Part shown: one piece after another, positions 45,801 to 54,944 of the stretch
How positions within the stretch are numbered: position 1 is the stretch's first letter
Layout of the letters: every line of letters begins with the position of its first letter
The notes under the pieces: model-generated
What the model was told of the DNA's origin: nothing
Database searches by the model: none
Seen by the model: the letters and a program-made list of their open reading frames with translations, nothing else
Source: Chryseobacterium phocaeense
GTDB taxonomy: Bacteria; Bacteroidota; Bacteroidia; Flavobacteriales; Weeksellaceae
DNA length: 64,000 bases
Direction of reading: 5' to 3'
NCBI RefSeq assembly: GCF_900169075.1
Contig: NZ_LT827015.1
Span: 496,001-560,000 of the forward strand
Translations under genes and position numbers: made by a program

Positions 45801-46355
45801 ATTGAAGGGATCGGAAAATTTGAATTAAATTTCGGATCTTTGAATAAAAGCGGATACGGAACCAAAATGGAAGTTAAAAATCTGCATAAATCTACAAAAC
45901 CGCCTATCGGCTCTGTTCCGGGAGTTTCCAATGATTCTTATGATACCTTGCGTAAGAAAAGAAATGGAGGGTCTACCTATTATATTTTAGGACACTTGCT
46001 AAACCATAACCTGGGAGGAAGCGGGAATGATTTCAGAAATCTCACGCCGTTAACCCGTAAAGGAAACAAAGATCATAATGTGGATATTGAAGAAAAAGTA
46101 AAAGAAGATTTGAAGGTTGGGAAAGTAATTAATTATACTGTGGTACCTAATTATGGTTCGCTCAATGAAGTAAAAAGAAAACCTGCCAATTTATCTGCTA
46201 AAAAGAAAATTGTTGTAGATGCAGAAGAAAAAACTCCGGTAACGGTAAACTATATTTTTGAATCCTGGGATAAAGAGAAACCAACTGAAAAATTCTCTAA
46301 AACAGATTCATTTAATAATGAAACAGATTTTAAAAACGGTACTTACGAAGATTAG
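42885..46355 (+). CDS. eCIS effector candidate with C-terminal nuclease-like domain
   Basis: The 1156-residue protein starts with a basic tract (SSKKYFFGAKKKLRGAL, about 14-31) that could be a loading signal. An acidic/Gln-rich disordered region extends to about residue 300. A long helical region (about 310-880) resembles the central part of eCIS-associated toxins that usually carry DUF4157. It has hydrophobic helices near 705-730 (YLLSLLIPGAGFIRAAQLLIKF) and 770-787 (LSLAISFLAAVLGLDG). I find no DUF4157 HExxH motif. The C-terminal 260 residues include GHLLNHNLGGSGNDFRNLTPLTRKGNKDHN (1036-1065), a His/Asn arrangement like DNA/RNA non-specific or HNH-type nucleases. No immunity gene is adjacent. 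Location between tape measure and ATPase supports cargo status. Confidence 0.75.
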   Translation: MKAEKITKKTAASRSSKKYFFGAKKKLRGALNKESKAVKKPAAAPKPVKKEEKDKKAKTPAESLRKPFKEIEATAKKYQKHKDPQKVSDEKYDAALLPSEQANTSVANRHHLDIIPDEKKEFKKSAFKEKLQKQINETIESKSDAKKVATNGVAKSDTDKISESLQKEKEAAGGEIESGTIEPPNKPLTPKNEITSQEPVALIQEKPESKTQTTQKANLAPVKKTEEETDFTKETKTLDDQYSQNNLSTEKLQNSNEPSFIAADGQKTESQAKAQELTNTYRKDENKAIAGTKSSNEKAMNAAYASMLQNNSEAKADVFSSQNAKSKEENATRETIRKGLDEIFTRTNTKVLEYFKTIDDYIEIVFGNKMSENLNKFSDRVADLLDENTGFFNELGAAVTGDELLSEKKIFDIAKKEFIENMQTPIDDLVKVVDNCLFLAAAEVKKGKAEKDKFWKQQPDKDKKIAGDIFDEANTKFEGLESSIESKQESIIDAVTEKFSAAMDELDSRFEKAKIENMSWLDRAIAAVKSVINTIIELKNAIQAVAKKAAKYAEAIIDDPITFFGNLADAVGQGFTNFKNNIDKHLIKGVLQWLTGSIGDEIILPKELNLEGITSLVLQILGISIKKIKQLVIDVIGQERFNFIEKGVDMAISAGNKILDIFRILNEKGLAGLWEFIKEEFSDLKEMLIENVKTFVVETITQKAMEYLLSLLIPGAGFIRAAQLLIKFVVTLFQKAAQIVKIIDGILDTFGDILNKNLSAVTQKVEDVFSNFLSLAISFLAAVLGLDGIVGKVQKFIQQKIRPKIDAVLKKIALKIKQIAEKIGLMKLIDKSMKAVEKGKAWVDDKKKKAKDTAKKYGEKLLNFLKIRKTFKSENGETHTLYFKGKDENVTLMVASNPKTFTDFLKQIGTVKGNKAKVKKDAETEFDALQTALSKKNMGATDEEYKTEQTKKYEKVTQHVTTLSNYMPPLFDIEGIGKFELNFGSLNKSGYGTKMEVKNLHKSTKPPIGSVPGVSNDSYDTLRKKRNGGSTYYILGHLLNHNLGGSGNDFRNLTPLTRKGNKDHNVDIEEKVKEDLKVGKVINYTVVPNYGSLNEVKRKPANLSAKKKIVVDAEEKTPVTVNYIFESWDKEKPTEKFSKTDSFNNETDFKNGTYED

Positions 46356-46386
46356 TTCTGAATCAGGATTTATTTTTACCATTTAA

Positions 46387-47673
<1,287 letters not shown>

Positions 47674-47778
47674 AACGTATTGCGGTATTAAGATGATTGT
47701 TATTTTGCATCGCTTCATCTGATGATGGATTAAACAGAAGCTATAATTTGTATTTTTGCTTTATCCAAAGTAAAAAAT

Positions 47779-48816
47779 ATGGCATTAATAAATGATCTGG
47801 GCAAAATTATTGTTTTCTTGTTTTTACTGCTGAGCATTTTCCTGATCACGGCAAAATCGCCGAGAAAACTGCCCAACTATTTATTTGCTGCCTTCCTGCT
47901 GGTTTCCGTTGTTGATCTTTCCGGCTTTTTTCTTCCTCCTTCTGACAATAACCTGATCAAAGGGTTTAAATTATCAAGTATCCTGCTTCAGATGCCGCTC
48001 TATTATCTGTATGTGAATTCGGCCTGCTATTACAATTTTACGATCAGCAGAAAACATCTTCTGCATGGAATCCCATTCTTATTTTTTTTCGGATGGTTCG
48101 GTTTGGTGGGAGTTACAGGCCAGAATGACCAGGTATTTGACATTGTATCTACCATTCAGTATTACGGTTATATTGTTGCTGTATTTTGGGCGTTAAGGAC
48201 TTTCAGAAAACTATACCAGGAAAATTACTCAAGCCAGCATGATCTTACTTATAAATGGTTACTGCGGACTACCATTCTTTTTTTGATCGGAAACTGCTTT
48301 GTAATGCTCAGAGGTTTTGTGAGGACTGATCAGACCTCCTTTTTAATGCTGTATACCTTTACCTCCCTGTATGTGCTGTTTGTGATCAGCTGGTTTGTGC
48401 TCAATGCCCTGTACCGTCCTAACCTTCTGGCCGGGATCAATAAGGATTTAATTCCTGTAGAGACAGCTAACGTCCCCAAAGAAGAACCAGAACAGCTGAA
48501 AGTTCTTTTGAAGTTTATGGAAACCGAAAAACCCTATCTGGATGATAAACTTACCCTGCAAAAACTGGCTAAACTGACCGACCTCCAGGAAAAACAATTG
48601 TCGGTACTGATCAACCAGCATACCGGAAAACACTTTTTTGATTTCATTAATGAGTTTAGAATCAATGATGCGAAAAAGCTTCTGAAAGACCAATCTCAAT
48701 TAACCGTGCTGGAAATCTTATATGAAGTAGGCTTCAATTCGAAATCTTCATTTTATACCGCCTTTAAAAAAGAAACGGGCATAACACCTACAGATTACAG
48801 AAAATCAGTAGGTTAG
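47779..48816 (+). CDS. Membrane-bound AraC family regulator
   Basis: The 345-residue protein has about six to seven predicted N-terminal membrane helices (residues 1-210, including LINDLGKIIVFLFLLLSIFL and YTFTSLYVLFVISWFVLN). A linker leads to a C-terminal AraC DNA-binding domain (about 240-345) with KLTLQKLAKLTDLQEKQLSVLINQH and LEILYEVGFNSKSSFYTAFKKETGITPTDYRK. Such 7TM-AraC sensors are common in Flavobacteriia and respond to an unknown signal at the membrane. It lies 106 bp after the eCIS ATPase and may or may not control the locus. Confidence 0.9.
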   Translation: MALINDLGKIIVFLFLLLSIFLITAKSPRKLPNYLFAAFLLVSVVDLSGFFLPPSDNNLIKGFKLSSILLQMPLYYLYVNSACYYNFTISRKHLLHGIPFLFFFGWFGLVGVTGQNDQVFDIVSTIQYYGYIVAVFWALRTFRKLYQENYSSQHDLTYKWLLRTTILFLIGNCFVMLRGFVRTDQTSFLMLYTFTSLYVLFVISWFVLNALYRPNLLAGINKDLIPVETANVPKEEPEQLKVLLKFMETEKPYLDDKLTLQKLAKLTDLQEKQLSVLINQHTGKHFFDFINEFRINDAKKLLKDQSQLTVLEILYEVGFNSKSSFYTAFKKETGITPTDYRKSVG

Positions 48817-48820
48817 AATG

Positions 48821-48848
48821 AGTCCGACTTTAAACCGGACTGATTTTC
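48821..48848 (+). terminator. Probable terminator after the AraC gene
   Basis: AGTCCG (48821-48826) and CGGACT (48836-48841) form a 6-bp stem around 9 bases. The following tract TGATTTT is weakly T-rich, so efficiency is uncertain. Confidence 0.5.
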
Positions 48849-48933
48849 AAAATAAAAAGAGTCCGTTTTCCGGTATCCGGATGTTTAAATTGATTTAAAA
48901 GATCAGATTTGCTTCATTAAAAATTCAAAACAT

Positions 48934-50574
48934 ATGAAGCCAATAATTAAACTTACTTTATTCCTTTTTTTCGTACTGACTTTTGGAATACTCTCCGGAC
49001 AAAACAGCAAAAATAATGAGACCAGAAATGTAGATTCTCTTATTAACATTTATACTCAGAAGAATGCTCCCGGAATGGCTGTAGGAATTATAAGAGACCG
49101 AAAAATTATTTACAAAAGAACATACGGGCTGGCCAATCTTGAAGACCGTACTCCTATAACAGACTCCACTGCTTTTGATATCGCATCGGTTTCCAAACAA
49201 TTTACCGCATTTGTAGCTCTTTTAGCAGAACAGGAAGGTAAACTGTCATTTGAGGATGATATCCGGACCTATCTCCCGGAATTGGCGCATTTACCTTATA
49301 AAATTACAATACGGCAACTGGCTAATCATACCCATGGCCTGCCTGATTTCACAAGCATCAAAAGATTACAGGGATTTGGAGATGAATTCCGGGTGACCAA
49401 TACGGAAGCGGTAAAGACCGTTTTAGCCATTAAAAGCATCAATTTTCAACCTGGCAGCCAGTATCGGTATAATAACACTGGATTTATGTTGCTTGCTGAG
49501 ATTCTTCACCGGGTTTATAAAAAAGAGTTCAACCAGATTCTCAGAGAATATATTTTTGATCCGCTTAAAATGAATCATTCCATGGCAGTAGATGATCCGG
49601 AGAAAATTATTCCGAATAAAGCTGAATCTTACCGGAAAAATGCTGCTGCGTATTCTAAATATCCTCTTGGGCAGATGGAGAACGGTTCTTCAAATATTTT
49701 CACAACGCTTGATGACCTGTGTGTATGGGCTGCTAATTTTCAGAAACCTCTCATCGGCAGCAGGGAAATGTACAATACAATGCAGCAAAATACCATGCTG
49801 AATACAGGAGAAAGAGTAGAGTACGGCCTGGGACTGCAGACAGGAACTTATAAAGGTCTGGATATTGTTTTTCACGGTGGGGGTACTGCAGGGTACAGAT
49901 CCTATATTCTGCATATTCCGGCGCATCATTTATCAATTGTACTGGCCGGGAATAATGGAGCTTTTGATGGTTTATTCATTGCCTACGGACTGGTTGATGT
50001 ATTGCTGGGAGCGCATCAGATTATTTCTCCCCCGGCTGTAAAACCACATTATACCTCTGCCGAACTGAAGAAATTTGAAGGAATGTATGAAATTGATCCC
50101 GGAAATTATATTGAGGTATCAACTGATGGGAAGAACCTGTATTTTAGTAGTGATCAAACACCTTTACCCGTGATGGAAGACCGTCAGTTTGGAATTCCTG
50201 CAATACCAACCGGAACCCTTACATTTCAGACAAATTCACTGATTTACAGCGTTGGGGATTTTAAATTTGCGTGTAAAAAAGTGATGTTAAAGCCTCAGAA
50301 AGAAGTACATTTAAATCTTAATCAATTTGTCGGATTCTATAAAAACGAGGATTTTAATACGGTATATCAATTGGTGGTAGAAAACAATAAACTGATTGCC
50401 AGACACCCGATAAATCCGGATATCACGCTATATCTTTCAAATGCAAAAAGAGCTTATTCTTATAGATCATTCTTTGGAAGGATTGATTTTAAAAGAGATA
50501 AAAATCAGACTATTACCGGATTTATGCTGTCAGGTTCCAACTTCAGTCATGTTGAATTCAAAAAGATAAAATAG
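48934..50574 (+). CDS. Secreted serine hydrolase, beta-lactamase (class C) family
   Basis: The 546-residue protein has a signal peptide (about 1-22, LFLFFVLTFGILSGQ). The SxxK motif is S85-VS-K88 in IASVSKQFTAFVAL. YxN is Y179-N-N in SQYRYNNTG, and the third motif region is HGGGTAGYR (about 313-321). The fold is that of serine beta-lactamases and penicillin-binding esterases. The C-terminal 180 residues form the beta-rich lipocalin-like domain (DUF3471 style, KKFEGMYEIDPGNYIEV). It is probably a periplasmic esterase or D-Ala peptidase homologue rather than a real antibiotic resistance enzyme. Confidence 0.92.
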   Translation: MKPIIKLTLFLFFVLTFGILSGQNSKNNETRNVDSLINIYTQKNAPGMAVGIIRDRKIIYKRTYGLANLEDRTPITDSTAFDIASVSKQFTAFVALLAEQEGKLSFEDDIRTYLPELAHLPYKITIRQLANHTHGLPDFTSIKRLQGFGDEFRVTNTEAVKTVLAIKSINFQPGSQYRYNNTGFMLLAEILHRVYKKEFNQILREYIFDPLKMNHSMAVDDPEKIIPNKAESYRKNAAAYSKYPLGQMENGSSNIFTTLDDLCVWAANFQKPLIGSREMYNTMQQNTMLNTGERVEYGLGLQTGTYKGLDIVFHGGGTAGYRSYILHIPAHHLSIVLAGNNGAFDGLFIAYGLVDVLLGAHQIISPPAVKPHYTSAELKKFEGMYEIDPGNYIEVSTDGKNLYFSSDQTPLPVMEDRQFGIPAIPTGTLTFQTNSLIYSVGDFKFACKKVMLKPQKEVHLNLNQFVGFYKNEDFNTVYQLVVENNKLIARHPINPDITLYLSNAKRAYSYRSFFGRIDFKRDKNQTITGFMLSGSNFSHVEFKKIK

Positions 50575-50587
50575 GCAGATGTGAAAT

Positions 50588-50623
50588 TCAGAAAGTCATT
50601 GTAATGGCTTTCTGAATTTTTTT
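50588..50623 (+). terminator. Terminator after the serine hydrolase
   Basis: TTCAGAAAGTCATT and AATGGCTTTCTGAA form a long stem with one G-T pair, followed by a run of T. Confidence 0.8.
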
Positions 50624-50670
50624 GTATATCCGGAGTTTATCAGTATTTTAGTGATGTCCATTAAAATCCG

Positions 50671-51087
50671 ATGTCACAAAAGAAATTCATTCTCCTTTCC
50701 ATTCTTAAGGCATGGTTTATAGCTACCCTCACTTCTTTGGGAGCTCTGATTATTTACATGGCTATTACCAAAGCTCCTGTACAGGATGGGCATCCCAGAA
50801 ACTGTGATATGAGCGGCCTGGCTTATGGGATTCTGATCTTCTGGATTTTGACTTTGAGTATTATTTCCTTCAGCAGTCTCTTTTCTCTTTTAAAAACATT
50901 TCGGGGAAATGCCAAAAGAATGTTGTGCTGGTTTTTGCTCCCGGTTCTTTTTGCCGGCTTTTATTTTGTGGGAATCTCAGATGGAGATATTGACAGGGAG
51001 TCGGTTGCGTTTTTCCTGATGGCTAATCTGCCGTGGTTCGTAATCTGGGGATTGTATTATTACAGATGTATTTCTTTATATAAGTAA
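50671..51087 (+). CDS. Hypothetical membrane protein, four helices
   Basis: The 138-residue protein has four hydrophobic segments (about residues 12-32, 48-72, 84-103 and 115-133), for example ATLTSLGALIIYMAIT and LCWFLLPVLFAGFYFVG. A conserved-looking EDGHPRNC-type loop lies between helix 1 and 2. There are no motifs I recognise. It stands alone between the terminator at 50588 and a repeat region. Confidence 0.7.
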   Translation: MSQKKFILLSILKAWFIATLTSLGALIIYMAITKAPVQDGHPRNCDMSGLAYGILIFWILTLSIISFSSLFSLLKTFRGNAKRMLCWFLLPVLFAGFYFVGISDGDIDRESVAFFLMANLPWFVIWGLYYYRCISLYK

Positions 51088-51212
51088 ACTGAGTTTGGAA
51101 TAGACATTTCTGTTTTTATAGTCTTGTCACGAAGTTTGAAGATGGAAGAGGGAAGTAGCTGAAGTCTGAAAACAGAACTTTAAAGCAATTTTATTAATTT
51201 TTAAAGCCAGCT

Positions 51213-51299
51213 TGTCTGATATGAGCTTCCATCCTCCCTCGTCCAGCTTCCAGCCATTTGATCTTTAATTTCTTACCCCGAACCAGGTTAAATAATAAT
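51213..51299 (+). repeat. Right copy of the 88-bp degenerate direct repeat
   Basis: It aligns with 24452-24539 in direct orientation at about 88% by eye with one indel. The surrounding bases 51100-51376 are also AT-rich with GAAGATGGAAGAGGGAAG-type runs found elsewhere in the window (about 6331-6400). Confidence 0.7.
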
Positions 51300-51376
51300 A
51301 GTATCATTCAAAAATTACCCATAAATTTCTTAATGTTGCAGATCATAAACATAAGCCTCTACAATTCGGAAATTAT

Positions 51377-52217
51377 ATGAAAAAACTATACCTTATCTTC
51401 ATAATGACTATTCTCGGGAGTTTCCTGCAAGCCCAACCCGTCACTTTAAAATCTGTAGATGCGGAGAAAGAATTCAGGCTGAAACTGTATTATGGAAATG
51501 GCGGAAAAGGAGCTTTTGTACAGTATGAGGGGAAGAAAGAGATAATTCCGTTAAGGGTCAAAAGCTACAGGCTGGATACCATTTCAGGAGGTCCCGGTCA
51601 GCCTGCTAAACATTATTTTGTATGGGACGAAATGGTCAACGGAAAATTTAACGGAACATATAAAATGCTGCAAATGCAGAACTATATTGCTGATGCAACT
51701 TATATAAGAGCAACAGACTTCAGGCATTTCAACCTTGAACTGGTAGAAGAAGAGGGAGATCCGGATGGCGATGATCAATACCTGCTCCATGGTGCGAAAA
51801 TCTCTTTCAACCATTTTTACAATAACAAACTCCTGATTGAATATCCCGACGGGAAAAAAATGAACGCAGAGCTCCCTTTTCCGGACAGTCCGGATGCTGC
51901 GCAGCAAAGTATAATTGAAGATTATAGTTTTGACGGTTACGATGATCTTGCATTTACCATTCCGGACGCAGGTATGGGGGTGTACAGCATGTTTACCATT
52001 TATCTCTATAATCCAAAATCAAAACGGTTTGGAACTGTTTAAGGAACCTGATTATTCAAAATCATCATGCTCGTGCCTATGCGATGTATCTGTAGACAAA
52101 GAGCAGAAAGTGCTGTACACCGGCTGCAGAGGAGGGGCTTCATGGCATCAGGACGCTTACCGTTTTGATAAAAATGGCTTGTTGAGATGGGTGGCATCAC
52201 AGAAACAGGAAGAATAG
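51377..52217 (+). pseudogene. Secreted protein gene split by a +1 frameshift
   Basis: The frame starting at 51377 encodes a signal peptide (about 1-20, FIMTILGSFLQAQ) and a beta-rich domain but stops at 52042 (...SKRFGTV). The overlapping +1 frame continues the same domain: FKEPDYSKSSC, LCDVSVDKEQKVLYTGCRGGASWHQDAYRF, ending at 52217. Deleting one G of the GG at 52031-52032 yields ...KRFELFKEP and a single protein of about 279 residues. The downstream part, with the Cys-rich CLCDVSVD stretch and TGCRGGASW, resembles conserved C-termini of XAC2610-type proteins. The break is a one-base insertion: either a real mutation or a sequencing error, and the gene may work with the fused reading. Function unknown. 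Confidence 0.75.
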
Positions 52218-52280
52218 GGCAGGCAGAGAATGGGCAATGATGAATGGTTAACGGTGAATGGTGAATTGGGAAATTACAGA

Positions 52281-52343
52281 ATCAAGAGTAAAGAGTAAAG
52301 AGTAAAAAGTAAAGATTTTAGATATCAGATATCAGATATCAGA
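52281..52343. repeat. Two 7-bp microsatellites
   Basis: AGAGTAA is repeated about four times (52281-52313) and ATCAGAT about three times (52319-52343), the latter being the inverse of the ATCTGAT unit at 4303-4350. The remaining bases 52344-52966 hold no gene; the stretch 52490-52530 is CTC/AAACGCT-rich. Confidence 0.8.
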
Positions 52344-52531
52344 TTTGAAAGTGTGAGCGGTGAATTTTATTTTGCGGTTGAATGGTGGCTTCGAGAGCCT
52401 CTGCCACCAGCTGGCAATCATCGTTTATGCATATCATCATTCATATATTTCCGGAATGATAACCCTCAACACTAAAAAACCTCAAACGCTCAAACCCTCT
52501 CACCCTAAAACGCTCTCACCTAAACGCTCTC

Positions 52532-52552
52532 AATTTTTGTAAAACAAAAATT
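52532..52552. other. Perfect inverted repeat
   Basis: AATTTTTGT, AAA, ACAAAAATT is perfectly symmetric. It overlaps a second hairpin (TTACTG at 52551 and CAGTAA at 52565). No T tract follows and no gene ends nearby, so it may be a remnant or a protein-binding site. Confidence 0.5.
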
Positions 52553-52877
52553 ACTGCCAAGAGACAGTAATCAGAAGATCAGCGGTATAATGCTTCAATC
52601 GTTTGTGTGTTTTTTTATAGAAATTCTGAAATGCTGACCTTTTAAGGGCTGCATTAATCCGGCCGTTGTTATCATATTTTCAGTCTGAATCAGCCCTCGC
52701 GGGTTGAGTTATTTACGATAAAAACTTCTAGCGAAATCTATTTTAACATGACCGAATTGTTTTTTGGCAGCTCTTTTATTTCATGGTTGTTGATTCTATA
52801 TTGAAAATGAGTGTACTGTGAAAGCTACACAAAACTGCCCCAGCACTTTTTTACTAACAAATTTAAACCAAGGGGTG

Positions 52878-52908
52878 TTGATTGCTACTACACTTTTGTG
52901 TAGATTTG
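52878..52908 (+). promoter_or_regulatory. Promoter of the LuxR-type gene
   Basis: TTG (52878-52880), a 20-bp spacer and TAGATTTG (52901-52908) fit the Bacteroidota promoter. A transcription start near 52912-52915 would make an ATG at 52916 nearly leaderless, so I place translation at 52967. Confidence 0.6.
52888..52903 (+). promoter_or_regulatory. Operator-like palindrome in the LuxR promoter
   Basis: CTACAC-TTTT-GTGTAG is a perfect 6-bp inverted repeat between the -33 and -7 elements, and it overlaps the -7. Extra CTACAC half-sites lie at 52825-52830 and 52926-52931; ACTACACTTTTG is repeated at 52887 and 52925. Confidence 0.5.
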
Positions 52909-52966
52909 CTTATGGATGAAAAAGACTACACTTTTGGGTAGGTATTTTGTTGATTGTACACAGTAT

Positions 52967-53725
52967 ATGGAAGAAATAAACAGATTTTTTAACGATAAAA
53001 ATGATGTCCGTAATGATGCTGAAATAGACCGCAGCCAGGTCGGGGAATACCTGGAAGCGATCAAAGCATTTTCCAGACTTACGTATCAGAGCCTGTATGT
53101 GGTAGACTACCAGACCAGAGGATTTGATTATGTCTCTGAAAATCCCCTTTTTCTCTGCGGAAAATCTTCGGAAGAAGTAAAAGAAATGGGGTACGCTTTT
53201 TATTTTCAGAATGTAAAGCCTGAAGATGTGGAGCTCCTGATTAAAATCAATGAAGCCGGATTTAATTTTTATGATAAAATTCCGGTGGCCGAAAGGAAAC
53301 TGTATTCCATTTCTTATGATTTTAATCTGATTAACGGCAAAAGAAATATGGTTCTGGTCAATCATAAGCTGACCCCCATGTTCCTTACAGAAGAAGGGAA
53401 GATCTGGAAAGCATTATGTATTGTTTCGCTTTCGAGCAGTACTTCGGCAGGAAATATTGTGATCAGCAAGGAAGGTTCGCAAAACCTTTGGAAATATACT
53501 CCTGAAACTGATCTGTGGTTAAAAGATGAAAAAGTAAAACTTTCGCAAAGAGAATCCGAAATCCTGAGTCTTTACGCCAGTGGGCTTACCATCAATGAAA
53601 TTGCAGATAAAATATTTATTTCCGCAGATACTGTAAAGTTTCACAGGAAAAAACTCTTTGAAAAAATTGGAGTCAACAATATTGCCGAGGCATTGGCATA
53701 TGCTAAAACCAACAAACTGCTCTAA
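52967..53725 (+). CDS. LuxR-type (GerE) transcription regulator with PAS-like N-terminus
   Basis: I start at 52967 (MEEINRFFNDKND, 252 residues), since the promoter suggests the transcript begins close to 52915. The N-terminal 175 residues resemble a PAS/sensor domain (SLYVVDYQTRGFDYVSENPLFLCG). The C-terminal LuxR helix-turn-helix (about 185-252) has LSQRESEILSLYASGLTINEIADKIFISADTVKFHRKKLFEKIGV. No response-regulator receiver is present. The gene faces upstream operator-like repeats, so self-control is plausible. It precedes an L,D-transpeptidase lipoprotein gene. The ligand is unknown. Confidence 0.9.
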   Translation: MEEINRFFNDKNDVRNDAEIDRSQVGEYLEAIKAFSRLTYQSLYVVDYQTRGFDYVSENPLFLCGKSSEEVKEMGYAFYFQNVKPEDVELLIKINEAGFNFYDKIPVAERKLYSISYDFNLINGKRNMVLVNHKLTPMFLTEEGKIWKALCIVSLSSSTSAGNIVISKEGSQNLWKYTPETDLWLKDEKVKLSQRESEILSLYASGLTINEIADKIFISADTVKFHRKKLFEKIGVNNIAEALAYAKTNKLL

Positions 53726-53738
53726 AATAATTTTCATC

Positions 53739-53765
53739 AATACCGTTTTTTTACGGTATTTTTTA
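53739..53765 (+). terminator. Terminator after the LuxR gene
   Basis: AATACCGT and ACGGTATT form the stem around a T-rich loop, followed by a T run. Confidence 0.8.
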
Positions 53766-53839
53766 TAAGCTCTTTTTTTGTTCGGATTTAGGTCTGATAT
53801 TTGCACTGGGTAGCCAAACTAGATGACCTATTTTTATTT

Positions 53840-54877
53840 ATGAAAAACATATCTGTGAAAAAAACATTTTTATATGCCTGTTTTTGTGCTGCAATGCTGG
53901 TTTCATGTAAAAAAGAAATTGACAAAATAAGCGATACTTTAAAAGATACCGTTTCTTCCTCAGAAACTCCGGGTGTAGAAAAAGATTCAGTAAAGAAAGA
54001 TTCCGTTGTACAAAAAGAATCTGTGCCCCCTGCCATGCAGGAAAATGGATTCTACAATGCATTAGCCCTTCCGAAAGATAAGAAGCTGAGAGATTCCGTA
54101 TATGCAGAATTCAGCAAGAAATATAACGAAAAGGAACGCTATGCGATCCTGGCATTAAACAGACTGGATTCTAAAAATAAATGGAACTCCGACACGCTGG
54201 TAGTGCCTGCTAAAATAGACACAACATTGATGTCTTATTCACCTTTTCCTATGCAGCTTGATATCTTAAGCGGAGTGAAAAAGTTTGTGATCTTTTCCTA
54301 TCCTATACAGGCTTACGGGGTTTATTCCAACGGAAGCCTTGTGAAATGGGGCCCAACGAGTATGGGAAAAAAAGCTGCACAGACGACCCGCGGACTTACC
54401 TTTGCCAACTGGAAAAAGAAACTATCGATCTCCACGGTAAGCAGCGAGTGGAAACTTCCGTATAATTTCAATATTCATAACACCGGCGGTATAGGATGGC
54501 ATCAGTATGATCTTCCGGGATATCCGGCTTCACACTCATGCTTACGTTTGCTGATGAAAGATGCCCAGTGGCTGTATTCCTATGCAGATACCTGGATTCT
54601 GAATCCGGGAGGAGCCACTACCAAAGCCAAAGGAACTCCTGTAATGGTATTCGGGGATTATAAATGGGGTGGAAGAAAACCCTGGAGAAAACTCCTGGAT
54701 GATCCCAATGCGAATAATATTTCCGTAGAAGAAATGACCAAACTCCTTGAACCTCATGTTGATAAAATGATCAAAGAACAGGATAACAGGGAAAAAGTAG
54801 CTGATTCTATCAAAACGGCCAAAGCTATGGCATTACCGGAGCAAACCGAAAAGCCTGCTGAATTGCCTGTTAATTAG
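53840..54877 (+). CDS. L,D-transpeptidase (YkuD) lipoprotein
   Basis: I start at 53840 (345 residues) because MKNISVKKTFLYACFCAAMLVSC is a lipoprotein signal with Cys23, and the upstream in-frame ATG is not. After a Ser/Lys/Asp-rich linker the YkuD domain runs from about 130 to 255. The active site is H232-S-C234 followed by LRLLMKDA (GIGWHQYDLPGYPASHSCLRLL). The enzyme makes 3-3 peptide crosslinks or attaches proteins to peptidoglycan. The C-terminus (about 285-345) is acidic and Lys-rich, with a probable coil. It should be anchored to the periplasmic face of a membrane. Confidence 0.93.
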   Translation: MKNISVKKTFLYACFCAAMLVSCKKEIDKISDTLKDTVSSSETPGVEKDSVKKDSVVQKESVPPAMQENGFYNALALPKDKKLRDSVYAEFSKKYNEKERYAILALNRLDSKNKWNSDTLVVPAKIDTTLMSYSPFPMQLDILSGVKKFVIFSYPIQAYGVYSNGSLVKWGPTSMGKKAAQTTRGLTFANWKKKLSISTVSSEWKLPYNFNIHNTGGIGWHQYDLPGYPASHSCLRLLMKDAQWLYSYADTWILNPGGATTKAKGTPVMVFGDYKWGGRKPWRKLLDDPNANNISVEEMTKLLEPHVDKMIKEQDNREKVADSIKTAKAMALPEQTEKPAELPVN

Positions 54878-54944
54878 GCTGAAAACTTAAGAAGAAGGCA
54901 GGAAACTGGTAGGGGATTAAATAATTTCTGATCAAATCTTCGGA

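Noticed and set aside
48934..50574. True beta-lactamase resistance gene
   Set aside because: The fold and motifs fit, but the length and lipocalin-like C-terminus match the broad serine hydrolase group rather than known resistance enzymes.
52360..52542. 60-codon frame between 52217 and the LuxR gene
   Set aside because: Low-complexity C-terminus from CTC/AAACGCT repeats, no promoter and no homology I recognise.
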